Source: an uncultured bacterium (GTDB lineage Bacteria > Bacillota_I > Bacilli_A > RFN20 > CAG-826). Taken from it: a stretch of 62,992 nt of DNA. The translations under genes were made by a program, and so were the position numbers. Positions 34,221-43,170 of the stretch are shown piece after piece. Under the pieces are notes generated by a model, which saw only the letters and a program-made list of their open reading frames with translations, searched no databases and was not told where the DNA came from. The stretch is taken from contig CASFSS010000004.1 of NCBI GenBank assembly GCA_949297445.1, positions 1 through 62,992 of the forward strand. The letters run 5' to 3'. Positions within the stretch are counted from its first letter, which is position 1. Every line of letters begins with the position of its first letter.

Positions 34221-35801
34221 TTAAGCTTCTTTGCGCATTTCACGATGAAGTTTGCGCCTTTTATTTTTTTGAACTTTTTTGACGATAAAAAACGCGACGG
34301 CTCCACCACCAATTGCTAGTTCAACCGACAAAACGACAATTGCCCACGTTGGTAAAGAATTATTGCGAACAATTTCCCACATATCGATGACGGCATTATT
34401 TTGGTCACCGAAATCATTCATAATAGCCAAATTTGCCAGGTCACTACTTTCGGGATATTGGGCTCTTAATTGTCGATTCCATTGTTCCTCATCGACATGC
34501 AAGATAGCATCTTCACTATTTTCGATTGTGCCATCGAAAAAATAAGAAATATCGTATTCCACATATTCTTCCTCGTCTTCAGCACCAATTTCGCCACGAA
34601 GATCATAGCAATCGTAGACATATTCCAAAATGGCATCTCCGGCCACGGCTGGTGTATAGCCAACATAATACATGTTCATTTCAGCGATAACTGGATCGTA
34701 TAAGAAGTTAATAAATTCTTGAGCTAATTCTTTATTTAACGAATCACTCTTCGGCATTGCAAGACCATCAAACCAAATATTGCTACCTTCGGTCGGTATT
34801 GAATAATATAAAGTTTTTGCATCTTCGCCTAAATCTTCATTTTCAGCTTCATCTAATGAATAAACAGCGTCGCCGCTCCAGGCCAAATTGCCGGCTACTT
34901 TGCCAGTTACAACATCATTTTTTCCGCTATCAACCTCGAAGCCAAAACTATTGTCTTTTAAAGCGAGCATATCCTCTAACACGAGAGCAATTGTTTCGTC
35001 GTCACAGCGATTAAATATCTCACTTAATTTAGCGTTATAAGTTGTTTCATCGGCCGGCAAATATTGTTCTTTTAACTGAGCAATTTCGTCTTTATAAGCG
35101 TGAATGACGCTGACAGCATAGACATCGCGCATGCTATCTTTAATAAATAAAGAACCTTTATAGCGCTCATCATACATGACATCCCAGCTAGAAAAATCTT
35201 CGATGACTTCATCGACTGTCAAGCCTTGATCAACATAGGATTGATATTCAGGATTATAGACCAAACCAACAGTTCCCCACATATATGGCAAGGAATATTG
35301 AATTAAAGATACTTCTTCGCCGCTATTGCCAGATGTTGCCTTGATATTGTTAAAAATTTCACGCAAATATGGCGACAAATAATTATCGACATTTTCCATA
35401 ATAAAATCTTCATCAAAAGGCTCAAGCATGTCGTTAGCAATCATTCTTTGTAGCATATAATCGCTTGGAATAATGATGTCGTATGTCATTTTGCCGGTTT
35501 GCAATTCATTAAACATGGTTTCGTTCGTATCAAATGTGTCATAGACATAAGATATTTTTTCACCGGTTTTTTCATAAATGTATTCGACAAACTGATCCAT
35601 GACATCTAGTTCCGGATAACCGTCCTCGACCGAAGATGAATCGGCTTCATAAATATAATCTTCCCAATTGAGAACTCTTAAAACAGTTTCACCACCATTA
35701 TTGGAAGTTGAATCATCGTTTGAAGCGCAACCTCCTAGTGACAACAAAGTAATTCCTAAACTAAAAGAGACAAGCAAAAAATGTTTTAAATGATTAAGCA
35801 T
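34221..35801 (-). CDS. potD: Spermidine/putrescine-binding lipoprotein with C-terminal membrane helix
   Basis: A 526-residue substrate-binding protein of the PotD family, the receptor of a polyamine ABC importer. The lipobox LSLGGC has its Cys near residue 25. The mature part opens with LRVLNWEDYIYE, typical of PotD, and continues through TYDIIIPSDYMLQRM, GTVGLVYNPEYQ and SNIWFDGLAMPKSD. A hydrophobic helix (WAIVVLSVELAIGGGAVAFF) and a basic tail close the protein, so it may be anchored at both ends, which is uncommon for PotD. It is also longer than the usual 350 residues. The start was placed at 35801, ten bases after TAGGAGG; an ATG at 35855 is upstream of that site. It overlaps potC by eight bases. 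Confidence 0.9.
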   Translation of the reverse strand: MLNHLKHFLLVSFSLGITLLSLGGCASNDDSTSNNGGETVLRVLNWEDYIYEADSSSVEDGYPELDVMDQFVEYIYEKTGEKISYVYDTFDTNETMFNELQTGKMTYDIIIPSDYMLQRMIANDMLEPFDEDFIMENVDNYLSPYLREIFNNIKATSGNSGEEVSLIQYSLPYMWGTVGLVYNPEYQSYVDQGLTVDEVIEDFSSWDVMYDERYKGSLFIKDSMRDVYAVSVIHAYKDEIAQLKEQYLPADETTYNAKLSEIFNRCDDETIALVLEDMLALKDNSFGFEVDSGKNDVVTGKVAGNLAWSGDAVYSLDEAENEDLGEDAKTLYYSIPTEGSNIWFDGLAMPKSDSLNKELAQEFINFLYDPVIAEMNMYYVGYTPAVAGDAILEYVYDCYDLRGEIGAEDEEEYVEYDISYFFDGTIENSEDAILHVDEEQWNRQLRAQYPESSDLANLAIMNDFGDQNNAVIDMWEIVRNNSLPTWAIVVLSVELAIGGGAVAFFIVKKVQKNKRRKLHREMRKEA

Positions 35802-36648
35802 TTTCTTTTGGCCTCCTAAATTTCTTATGTGTCGATTTATATTGTCGATAAACACTGATAAAAATAACGATAGCTAAAACGATTAAAAAGATAATTAAGG
35901 TCAAAGCGCGCATTTCAACAGGAATAGGTCCGCGCTTGATTGAAGCTTGAATGAGAGTCGAAAGCGTTTCGATGTTACCATTACCAGATAATAATCCAGC
36001 ACCACGGGTGAAAGCTGTAATGATAAAATCATCGAGCGACAAAGTTATCGCCAACAAAAAGCCTGAAAAAATGCCGGGAGAAATTTGTGGCAAAATAATT
36101 TTCCATAATCCTTGTCTAGGTGTGGCGCCTAAATCAAGAGCAGCTTCGTATAGATGTGGATCCATTTGCTGCAATTTTGGGCGAACGGACAAATAGACAA
36201 ATGGCAATGATAGAACGACATGGCCAATTAATAAAGTCCAGAAAGAAAACAAATTGGCTTTAAAAATGTATGTTCCTAAAAAGACGAACATGACAACTAG
36301 CGATAAAGCCATAACAATTTCCGAGTTGACAACGGGAATTTGCGTTATGGTCTCGGCCACTTTTTTAGGTTTTTGACGCATGTAGAAAACACCGATGGCA
36401 CCCAAAGTGCCTAAAACGACACTCACAATCGAAGAAACAACAGCGATAATTAATGTATTACCCACCGCAATCCAAATGTCGATTGAGTCAGACGAAAATA
36501 ACGAGGCATAAACATCAAAGCTAAACCCTTCCCATTGACCGATGTTAGTTGCCGTCGTAAAAGAAAAGGCAATGATTACCAATATTGGCAAATATATTAA
36601 AAGAAGGATTAGATAAATATAAGCGTTTGCGAGAATCTTTTTTACCAT
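35794..36648 (-). CDS. potC: Polyamine ABC transporter permease PotC
   Basis: A 284-residue inner-membrane permease with six membrane helices and the EAA loop DLGATPRQGLWKIILPQISP near residue 180 that docks on the PotA ATPase. It pairs with PotB to move spermidine or putrescine into the cell. The C-terminus is basic (YRQYKSTHKKFRRPKENA). The gene overlaps potB by seven bases and potD by eight, giving a tightly coupled operon in the order potA-potB-potC-potD. Confidence 0.95.
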   Translation of the reverse strand: MVKKILANAYIYLILLLIYLPILVIIAFSFTTATNIGQWEGFSFDVYASLFSSDSIDIWIAVGNTLIIAVVSSIVSVVLGTLGAIGVFYMRQKPKKVAETITQIPVVNSEIVMALSLVVMFVFLGTYIFKANLFSFWTLLIGHVVLSLPFVYLSVRPKLQQMDPHLYEAALDLGATPRQGLWKIILPQISPGIFSGFLLAITLSLDDFIITAFTRGAGLLSGNGNIETLSTLIQASIKRGPIPVEMRALTLIIFLIVLAIVIFISVYRQYKSTHKKFRRPKENA

Positions 36649-37439
36649 GTTGAGACCCCCTTATTCGCTGACAAATTTTTCTTTTCACGAGTAAAGAGCA
36701 TGAAGACCAAGACACATAAGAGTAAAAATAGTGCCATGAAAGAACCATCATTCCACTGATTTTGCGTGAAATTTAAGTAAATAGAATTACCGATTAAATA
36801 GATGTTGCCTTCGCTTAATGCATCAGAGATGACATAGCTAGACATAACGGGCATAAACACCATTGAGATGGCAGAAATTATGCCTGGTAACGATTGAGGT
36901 AAAATCGAAGTAATAAAAACTTGGAAAGGATTAGCTCCTAAGTCACTAGCCGCCTCGTTAAGGGAGTTATCAATTTTTAGCATAGTCGAATACAAAGGCA
37001 AGACAGTAAAAGGCAAGAAATTATAAACCATGCCAATCAAAGTGGCTGTATATGGATATGTCCCACCGTTAATGCCTATCCAGAATAACAAATCACGAGT
37101 AGCGGCTGTTCTTAAAACAAAGTTAATCCAAGTTGGCATGACAAATAACATGACAAGCACAACGTTTTTATTATATTTTTTAGACGCTAGAAAATAGGCA
37201 AGCGGATAAGCAATAACTAAACAAATTATCGTTGTTTGAATCGAGATAAAAAAGGAGACCAAAATGGCGTTCCATTTACTTGGAGTTGTAAAAAATTTAA
37301 TCATCGAATCAAGCGAAAGGGCTCCGCTAGCATCCGAAAAAGCGTAATAGACAATGAGAAAAATTGGTATTACAACAAATAGGCTTAAAAATAACAAGTA
37401 AGGAATTGATAAATATTTCCTTTGAAACCTAAACTTCAT
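36642..37439 (-). CDS. potB: Polyamine ABC transporter permease PotB
   Basis: A 265-residue permease with about six membrane helices and the EAA loop DLGANPFQVFITSILPQSLP near residue 155. It starts with a basic segment (MKFRFQRKYLSIPYLL), typical of PotB. It partners PotC and PotA. Its start overlaps the end of potA by 11 bases and its end overlaps potC by seven, so translation is coupled. Confidence 0.95.
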   Translation of the reverse strand: MKFRFQRKYLSIPYLLFLSLFVVIPIFLIVYYAFSDASGALSLDSMIKFFTTPSKWNAILVSFFISIQTTIICLVIAYPLAYFLASKKYNKNVVLVMLFVMPTWINFVLRTAATRDLLFWIGINGGTYPYTATLIGMVYNFLPFTVLPLYSTMLKIDNSLNEAASDLGANPFQVFITSILPQSLPGIISAISMVFMPVMSSYVISDALSEGNIYLIGNSIYLNFTQNQWNDGSFMALFLLLCVLVFMLFTREKKNLSANKGVSTW

Positions 37440-38943
37440 ATTCGGAAATATCTCCTTTTAAGGTCAGCTTAATATCTTTTTTATCAATTTTGATGCCGAC
37501 GATATCTCCCACGTTATAAACATATTGTGTATCGATGATAAAATCTTCATCGTCCTCACTTTTAGCCACCACTTGATAGTGATCACCAATATAAATGTTT
37601 GACACAATTTTACCAGTTGCTTGGCCAAATTCGGTATCATCGGAAAACTCAATCTTATCCAAAGGTATTTCGGCATTAACTTTTGCACCGGTCAAATCAT
37701 ATTTTTGACCCTTTTTAGAAACAAGATAACCGTCATCATCAATGTGACTGTCTTTTAATAATTGCGTTAAATCAACTTCGAATGTCGTATCTGCCAATTC
37801 AATCTCGTTCTTTTTCGTGACCGTTAAACCAGGATAGAAATTAGAAGTATTCGTTTTCTTCATAATATGAATGGCATCTTTTCCAATGCAAATGCCAATC
37901 TCTTGTTCTAATGGATAATCTTTTGTAGATTGAGCAATAATTTCGTTTTTGCCAACCATGATTGAGTATTCGTAATGAACTCCTTTGAAAATTTTATTTT
38001 CAATTTTACCGACAATATCGCCTTTAGCCTTTTCGACGATTTCCACATCTTCGGGGCGAACTACTACATCAACCATCTCGCCTAAAGGGAAATCGTCTAA
38101 GCAAGGGAAGGTGTGGCCTAAAAAGCGTACCGATAATTTATCAATCATTGAGCCATTATAAATGTTTGATTCGCCAATAAAGTCGGCCACAAAAGCATTA
38201 ACTGGTTCATTATAAACATCAATTGGAGAACCGATTTGTTGGATGACACCATCTTTCATGACGACAATCACATCAGACATCGTCAAGGCTTCTTCTTGAT
38301 CGTGCGTTACATAAATGAAGGTGATGCCAAGCTTCTTATGCATCTCTTTTAATTCGATTTGCATGTCTTTGCGCATTTTTAAATCCAAGGCGCCAAGCGG
38401 CTCGTCAAGCAACAATATTTCTGGCTTATTGACAATGCATCTAGCGATGGCAACTCGCTGTTGTTGCCCACCAGATAAAGTGGCGACATCGCGGTCCTCT
38501 AGCTCTTCCAAATCAACAATTTGAAGAGCCTTCAAAACCATTTCATCAATGGTCTGAGCAGAAAGATGTTTCATCTTTGTCTTTTTCTTACCAAAAATGG
38601 TCGTTACTTCAGTCGGAACCTTTTTTAATTTAAGCCCAAAAGCAACATTATCATAAACATCTAAATGCGGAAACAAAGCATATCGTTGAAACACGGTATT
38701 AACTGGTCGCTTATAAGGAGGTAAATTGGTTATATCTTGCCCGGAAAGCATTATCTTTCCGCTTGTCGGCATTTCAAAACCAGCAATCATTCGCAAAGTG
38801 GTTGTTTTGCCGCAGCCAGAAGGGCCTAACAAGGTAACAAATTGACCTTTTTGGATGCGCAAAGAAAAATTCTCCACCGCCACGTAGCCATCAAATTCCT
38901 TACGCACATTATCTAAATTAATAATTACTTCATCGGATGCCAT
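37429..38943 (-). CDS. potA: Polyamine ABC transporter ATPase PotA, extended
   Basis: A 504-residue ATPase, clearly longer than the usual 350-380. The first 240 residues hold Walker A GPSGCGKTT near 43, the Q-loop, the LSGGQQQRVAIARC signature, Walker B EILLLDEPLGALD and the TFIYVTHDQEEA switch. The TOBE region then begins (VVVRPEDVEIVEKAKGDIVG). An unusual insert follows from about 340 (TSNFYPGLTVTKKNEIELAD) and a second OB-like segment ends the chain (GQATGKIVSNIYIGDHYQVV), as if the regulatory domain had been extended. The start was set at 38943 because GGAGG lies eight bases upstream. It heads the potABCD operon and diverges from a thioredoxin-like lipoprotein gene. Confidence 0.93.
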   Translation of the reverse strand: MASDEVIINLDNVRKEFDGYVAVENFSLRIQKGQFVTLLGPSGCGKTTTLRMIAGFEMPTSGKIMLSGQDITNLPPYKRPVNTVFQRYALFPHLDVYDNVAFGLKLKKVPTEVTTIFGKKKTKMKHLSAQTIDEMVLKALQIVDLEELEDRDVATLSGGQQQRVAIARCIVNKPEILLLDEPLGALDLKMRKDMQIELKEMHKKLGITFIYVTHDQEEALTMSDVIVVMKDGVIQQIGSPIDVYNEPVNAFVADFIGESNIYNGSMIDKLSVRFLGHTFPCLDDFPLGEMVDVVVRPEDVEIVEKAKGDIVGKIENKIFKGVHYEYSIMVGKNEIIAQSTKDYPLEQEIGICIGKDAIHIMKKTNTSNFYPGLTVTKKNEIELADTTFEVDLTQLLKDSHIDDDGYLVSKKGQKYDLTGAKVNAEIPLDKIEFSDDTEFGQATGKIVSNIYIGDHYQVVAKSEDDEDFIIDTQYVYNVGDIVGIKIDKKDIKLTLKGDISEYEV

Positions 38944-39055
38944 AAGCACGTCCTCCATAACGTCTCAATTCCAATAATGGATAATTTTTTAAGACAATTA
39001 AATATAAACGAATTTACAAACAAAATACAAACAATTTTTTTGATATTTTTTTTCA

Positions 39056-39105
39056 TCGAGAAAAATATGGCAATTTTTAAAACATTTTCTCGAATAATTC
39101 GAGAA
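39056..39105. promoter_or_regulatory. Overlapping inverted repeats in the potA divergent region
   Basis: TTCTCGAA (39087-39094) and TTCGAGAA (39098-39105) form an 8-bp perfect palindrome. The same half TTTTCTCG also pairs with CGAGAAAA near 39056-39063, so two alternative hairpins compete. They lie between the divergent potA and lipoprotein genes. They could be an operator with several CGAGAA half-sites or an RNA switch in the potA leader. Confidence 0.4.
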
Positions 39106-39120
39106 TCGATAATATTTTTA

Positions 39121-39150
39121 TTGCAAAAAAAGCGCTTATTATTATATGAT
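39121..39150 (+). promoter_or_regulatory. Promoter of the thioredoxin-like lipoprotein
   Basis: TTGCAA (39121-39126) and TATGAT (39145-39150) are 18 bases apart. The predicted start of transcription falls within a few bases of the ATG at 39159, and no Shine-Dalgarno is present, so the message is likely leaderless. Confidence 0.5.
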
Positions 39151-39158
39151 TTTTTTGT

Positions 39159-40268
39159 ATGAAAAATTTAGCAAAACTTTCTTGTTTATTTCTCTTAGCG
39201 GCCTTGCCGTTATCTAGTTGTAATGGTGAAGGCAAAATTCAACTTGTTTATGGTCAATGTTATAGCGATGATGTCGTAGCAATTACACATAGCGAGTTGT
39301 CCGGTTTGGTCGGTGACGATATGAGTTTTGTTGTCATCGTCACTCCCGTCAGTAATTGTTCTTGTTGGTCAACGTTTCGTAATCAAGTCATCAAACCTTA
39401 TATTGAAGAAACCAACTTGCTGGTTTATGCCTTGAACTACAATGATTTCTTTACCGCATCCACCAGCCTTGATACTTTTGGAATAGATATACGTGCCGAT
39501 CGACAGACGTTTGCCATTTTTAATCTTGGTAATTTGCAAATCAATTTAGCCTACGATAGTTCAAATTATATTTTTAAAGACTATGGCACCTTCAAAAATT
39601 TTATGGATGAGAATGTTCTTTTGCCAAAAATTATCGATATAAAAAATGCGCAACTTGAAGCATTATACCTGCAAAACGAAGACTTTTTAATTTATTTTGG
39701 CCGTTCTTTATGTGGCGATTGTTCATATATTGATTCGCACTTTTTAATGGAATATGTTAAGAAACATCCCGATATGCAATACATCTATTACTTTGATGGC
39801 GAAGAAGTGCGCGAATATGACGATGATGGTAATTTGACCGAACAAGGTGAAGCAAATTGGATTGCGTTTAAAAACAAATATGGGCTAAGCGAAGCAACTA
39901 ATCCCAAATATGGATACGGCGAAGGATATGTCCCAACATTTTTCTATGTCTCGCCAAACGGCACTTCTACTAGTAGCGAGGTTGTCCAAGATGGAGCCGT
40001 CTACTTTAACGACACGATTGCGCTTAACGAAAATAACGAATACTTTGTTGAAATAACTTATTATTCTAATTCGAGAGTAAGCAACTTAAAGTATCTAGGC
40101 GACCTAGAGGCGCTAGAAGGAACTATTCTTTCAAGCGATGAGGTGTTAGTAAGTGAAAGCGGAGCAATTTATTGGAAACAAGCCAGCGCTGCCGTTTATC
40201 ACGATAAATATTTAGAAAACTTTTTGAATTACTACATTCCATCACTTAGTTCAGAAATATTGATTTAA
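39159..40268 (+). CDS. Thioredoxin-fold lipoprotein with two cysteine motifs
   Basis: A 369-residue lipoprotein with signal peptide and lipobox LPLSSC (Cys near 21). The mature protein seems to hold two thioredoxin-like units. The first (residues 55-150) starts with SFVVIVTPVSNCSCW and has a CxC pair at Cys67 and Cys69. The second (170-290) has a classic CxxC, Cys185 and Cys188, in YFGRSLCGDCSYID, plus a probable cis-Pro in EGYVPTFFYVSP. It may reduce or isomerise disulphides of surface proteins or carry out related redox work; the partner is unknown. The start lacks a Shine-Dalgarno and follows a -10 box closely. It converges with the amidohydrolase gene, five bases apart. Confidence 0.7.
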   Translation: MKNLAKLSCLFLLAALPLSSCNGEGKIQLVYGQCYSDDVVAITHSELSGLVGDDMSFVVIVTPVSNCSCWSTFRNQVIKPYIEETNLLVYALNYNDFFTASTSLDTFGIDIRADRQTFAIFNLGNLQINLAYDSSNYIFKDYGTFKNFMDENVLLPKIIDIKNAQLEALYLQNEDFLIYFGRSLCGDCSYIDSHFLMEYVKKHPDMQYIYYFDGEEVREYDDDGNLTEQGEANWIAFKNKYGLSEATNPKYGYGEGYVPTFFYVSPNGTSTSSEVVQDGAVYFNDTIALNENNEYFVEITYYSNSRVSNLKYLGDLEALEGTILSSDEVLVSESGAIYWKQASAAVYHDKYLENFLNYYIPSLSSEILI

Positions 40269-40272
40269 ACAA

Positions 40273-41541
40273 TTATTTAGCAATATATTTTTTCAAGCGA
40301 TTGCTGATGGCGGTCGCTTTTTTATATATCTTAGTAACACTTTCACCGAGATAATAATGTCCATCGTAATAAAGTATTCTACCACCGCTCATTGTCATCT
40401 TAATGAGTGAGGATGAACCAGCGTAAACCAAATTAGCAACGATATCATTTTCTGGCTGCATAGATGGGTGTTTCATATCAATCATAATAATATCCGCCCT
40501 TTGGCCGGCTTCTAAGTATAAAGAGTCATTCCTATTGACGGCTTTTAACACATTGACATTGGCCATTTTTAAAGCTGAAAAAGGCTCAATTAAGGAGGCA
40601 TCATTAAACAAAACTTTGCTCAAAGAGGCGGATAAAAATAATTCCTTAAACATATTTAAAGAGTTATTGCTTGAAGCGCCATCTGTTCCTAAACCAACGT
40701 TTAAACCGGCGGATAAATATTTGGCAATTGGACAAATGCCACTAGCGAGTTTTAAATTGCTAGAAGGATTAGAGATAATTGAAATATTGTATTTTTTGCA
40801 TAAAGCGATATCATCGTCAGTCAAATAAATACCATGGAAAATGGCTCCTCCATAATTAAAGGCGCCTTTTTTGCATAAATATTGTAGGATTGTTTCTTGA
40901 TGCAATTTATAAAAATTGTCAGCCTCAGTTCGCGTTTCTAAAGCATGCAAGTAAAATGGTCTTTGATGCTTATTGACATAAGCAATCGCTTCATCGAGTT
41001 CCTCTTGCGAGGTTGTATAAATGGCATGAATGCCGAAAGTAGTTTCTAAAGTTGGCATCGCGTTTTTGATAGCTGCGTATCGCTCATCAAAATCATTCGA
41101 TACGCATAATAAGATGTCTGCTCTTAGCCCGAACTCATCGAACGCTTGCTTCATCTCTAATGGTTCAAAATACATCTCGTGCGCATATGTAATGCCATTT
41201 CTTATATACTCAAGCAAAGCAACCTTTGTTAGATGGTAAATGTCTCCTTTTCGAAAATGTTTTTCCATTGGAAAAATAACGTGATAGAGCCACTCTTCTA
41301 ATTTTTGGGTATCAGCAATCGAACGAGCAAAAATCATGGCACTATGGGCGTGACCATTCTTAAAAGAAGGCATCAATAAATTATTTTTGACATCGATTAT
41401 TTTAGAAAATGGGGCATATTGATCTATCTTTAAACCAACATAGACAATCTTGTCACCTCCAATAACAACATTGCCTTTTGTTATCTCGGCAGTTCTTAAT
41501 GACAAAATGCGCGCGTTTTTAAGTAAAATCCGTTCTTCCAT
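40273..41541 (-). CDS. Amidohydrolase of the MtaD/SAH-deaminase-like group
   Basis: A 422-residue metal-dependent amidohydrolase with the TIM-barrel layout of 5-methylthioadenosine/S-adenosylhomocysteine deaminases and related chlorohydrolases. Metal ligands are visible as the HAH pair in FKNGHAHSAMIFA near residue 63, a His in YLHALETRTEAD, a later His in IFHGIYL, and the Asp in LGTDGASSNNSL. Such enzymes usually deaminate adenine- or guanine-containing compounds; the substrate here is uncertain. It is the last gene of a three-gene operon behind an AMP-forming ligase and a membrane acyltransferase, five bases from the ligase, which hints at a joint pathway not known to me. No strong Shine-Dalgarno precedes the ATG. 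Confidence 0.85.
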   Translation of the reverse strand: MEERILLKNARILSLRTAEITKGNVVIGGDKIVYVGLKIDQYAPFSKIIDVKNNLLMPSFKNGHAHSAMIFARSIADTQKLEEWLYHVIFPMEKHFRKGDIYHLTKVALLEYIRNGITYAHEMYFEPLEMKQAFDEFGLRADILLCVSNDFDERYAAIKNAMPTLETTFGIHAIYTTSQEELDEAIAYVNKHQRPFYLHALETRTEADNFYKLHQETILQYLCKKGAFNYGGAIFHGIYLTDDDIALCKKYNISIISNPSSNLKLASGICPIAKYLSAGLNVGLGTDGASSNNSLNMFKELFLSASLSKVLFNDASLIEPFSALKMANVNVLKAVNRNDSLYLEAGQRADIIMIDMKHPSMQPENDIVANLVYAGSSSLIKMTMSGGRILYYDGHYYLGESVTKIYKKATAISNRLKKYIAK

Positions 41542-41546
41542 GCTTA

Positions 41547-43169
41547 TTATGACAATTGTTTAGTATCAACTTTGCCGACTAATGTGTGTGGCAATTTCTC
41601 AAGAAAGACAATCTCTTTTGGCTTAGCGTATATTCCACACTTATTGACAATCGCCTCATTGATTAAATCTTCTGGTTTTTCGACATGCACATTGCGATTT
41701 AAAACAACAAATAACTTGACCATATGACCGCGTTTCGTATCGTCGACACCAATTGCAGCTGTTTCAAAAACAAAACCAGTTGACATGACAGCATCCTCAA
41801 TATTTGAGGGGAAAACAGGAATCCCATTAACTTTAATAATACGTTTCATTCGTTGTTTAAAGATTAAAAAATTATCTTTATCGAGCGAGCAGCAGTCACC
41901 GGTTTTTACCCATTTCACACCTTCTTGATCTATTGTGAAAACTTGCTCATTTGCGTCAGCAGGACAAAAACGATAACCATTCATTAATGTTTCTCCTGCT
42001 ATATACAGTTCGCCTTCTTGATTTATCCCTAAATCTTTGCCAGAAATCGTATCAACAATTTTAAATTTCACATTAGGAAGCGGTTGACCCACTGTTCCTG
42101 GCCGATTATTTTTTAATAAATTAACAGAACAAACAGTAACAGTTTCTGTAAGTCCATAGCCTTCTAAAAGGCGGCAACTAGAACCAGCTTCTTCCATTCG
42201 TTTGTTAAATCTATCAATAAGCGAAGTGGCTACAAAGTCACCACCAACAAAGCAAGTTAATAAATTTTTCAATTTTTTTCCTGAAAAATTAGGTTTGCTT
42301 AAAAGGGCTTCGAATAGTTGCGGTATACCAATAATATAATTGATTTGTCCTTTTGATAAATAACGGATAGTTTCTTTAGTGGAAAATTTAGGCATCAAAA
42401 CAATTGCTCCACCATGCGCTAGAAGAGCCATAACGCCCATGCATAATCCAAAACCATGGAACATCGGCAAAACAGCTAACATGTGTTTATCTTCAGCACA
42501 ATCAATATCCAAGATATAAGCGCCATTAGAACACAACGCATTGATTGCAAAGGCAGATAACGCTATTGTTTTAGATTTACCAGATGTACCGCCAGAATGC
42601 AAATAAATAGAATCTTTCAAATAATCCTTTTCATATTGATATAGCGGTTCAGCTTTATAAAATTTTGTAAGTTTATTCTTTTTGGGAATCTTTTTAATTG
42701 TTGGATTAATTTGAGCATATAAAAATTTCTTAACAAAGCATAATTCTTGCGTGGGAGAACAAGCATATACTGTGATTCCTTGATTGCATAAAGGAGCAAA
42801 TTTTTCAAAATTTAAGTCTAGACAAAATAGAATTTTGCTACCGGTCAACTGCAAGTTTTCTTTCATCTGTTCATAATTAAAAAGCGGATGAACCATATTG
42901 CCAATCGCCCCAATTTGACTAATTGCGTACAAAAGATAGACAGCCTCGGGAATATTTGGCAAACAAACCGTCACAACGTCGTCTTTTTTTATGCCAAGTT
43001 CTTTCATCGCTCTAGCAAAACGATTCACCATGTGTATTACATGCAAATATGTGAACTTTTTATTTTGAAAATAAAAGGCTACATTGGCAAAATATTTGCT
43101 ACTGGCATTCAAGATATTTTCATAAATTGTCGCGTCTTTACGACAGGCAATATACTCGCGTCTATTCAT
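41547..43169 (-). CDS. AMP-forming acyl-CoA synthetase / ligase
   Basis: A 540-residue class I adenylate-forming enzyme that activates a carboxylic acid with ATP, usually to an acyl-CoA. The P-loop IYLHSGGTSGKSKTIALS near 195 and the adenine motif LLEGYGLTETVTVCSVN near 340 are clear. The hinge and C-terminal lysine region (MKRIIKVNGIPVFPSNIED and HTLVGKVDTKQLS) complete the fold. The substrate cannot be read; the sequence resembles long- or medium-chain fatty acid CoA ligases. It starts one base after the membrane acyltransferase gene and ends five bases before the amidohydrolase. Activation by this enzyme may supply acyl groups to the acyltransferase. Confidence 0.87.
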   Translation of the reverse strand: MNRREYIACRKDATIYENILNASSKYFANVAFYFQNKKFTYLHVIHMVNRFARAMKELGIKKDDVVTVCLPNIPEAVYLLYAISQIGAIGNMVHPLFNYEQMKENLQLTGSKILFCLDLNFEKFAPLCNQGITVYACSPTQELCFVKKFLYAQINPTIKKIPKKNKLTKFYKAEPLYQYEKDYLKDSIYLHSGGTSGKSKTIALSAFAINALCSNGAYILDIDCAEDKHMLAVLPMFHGFGLCMGVMALLAHGGAIVLMPKFSTKETIRYLSKGQINYIIGIPQLFEALLSKPNFSGKKLKNLLTCFVGGDFVATSLIDRFNKRMEEAGSSCRLLEGYGLTETVTVCSVNLLKNNRPGTVGQPLPNVKFKIVDTISGKDLGINQEGELYIAGETLMNGYRFCPADANEQVFTIDQEGVKWVKTGDCCSLDKDNFLIFKQRMKRIIKVNGIPVFPSNIEDAVMSTGFVFETAAIGVDDTKRGHMVKLFVVLNRNVHVEKPEDLINEAIVNKCGIYAKPKEIVFLEKLPHTLVGKVDTKQLS

Positions 43170-43170
43170 A

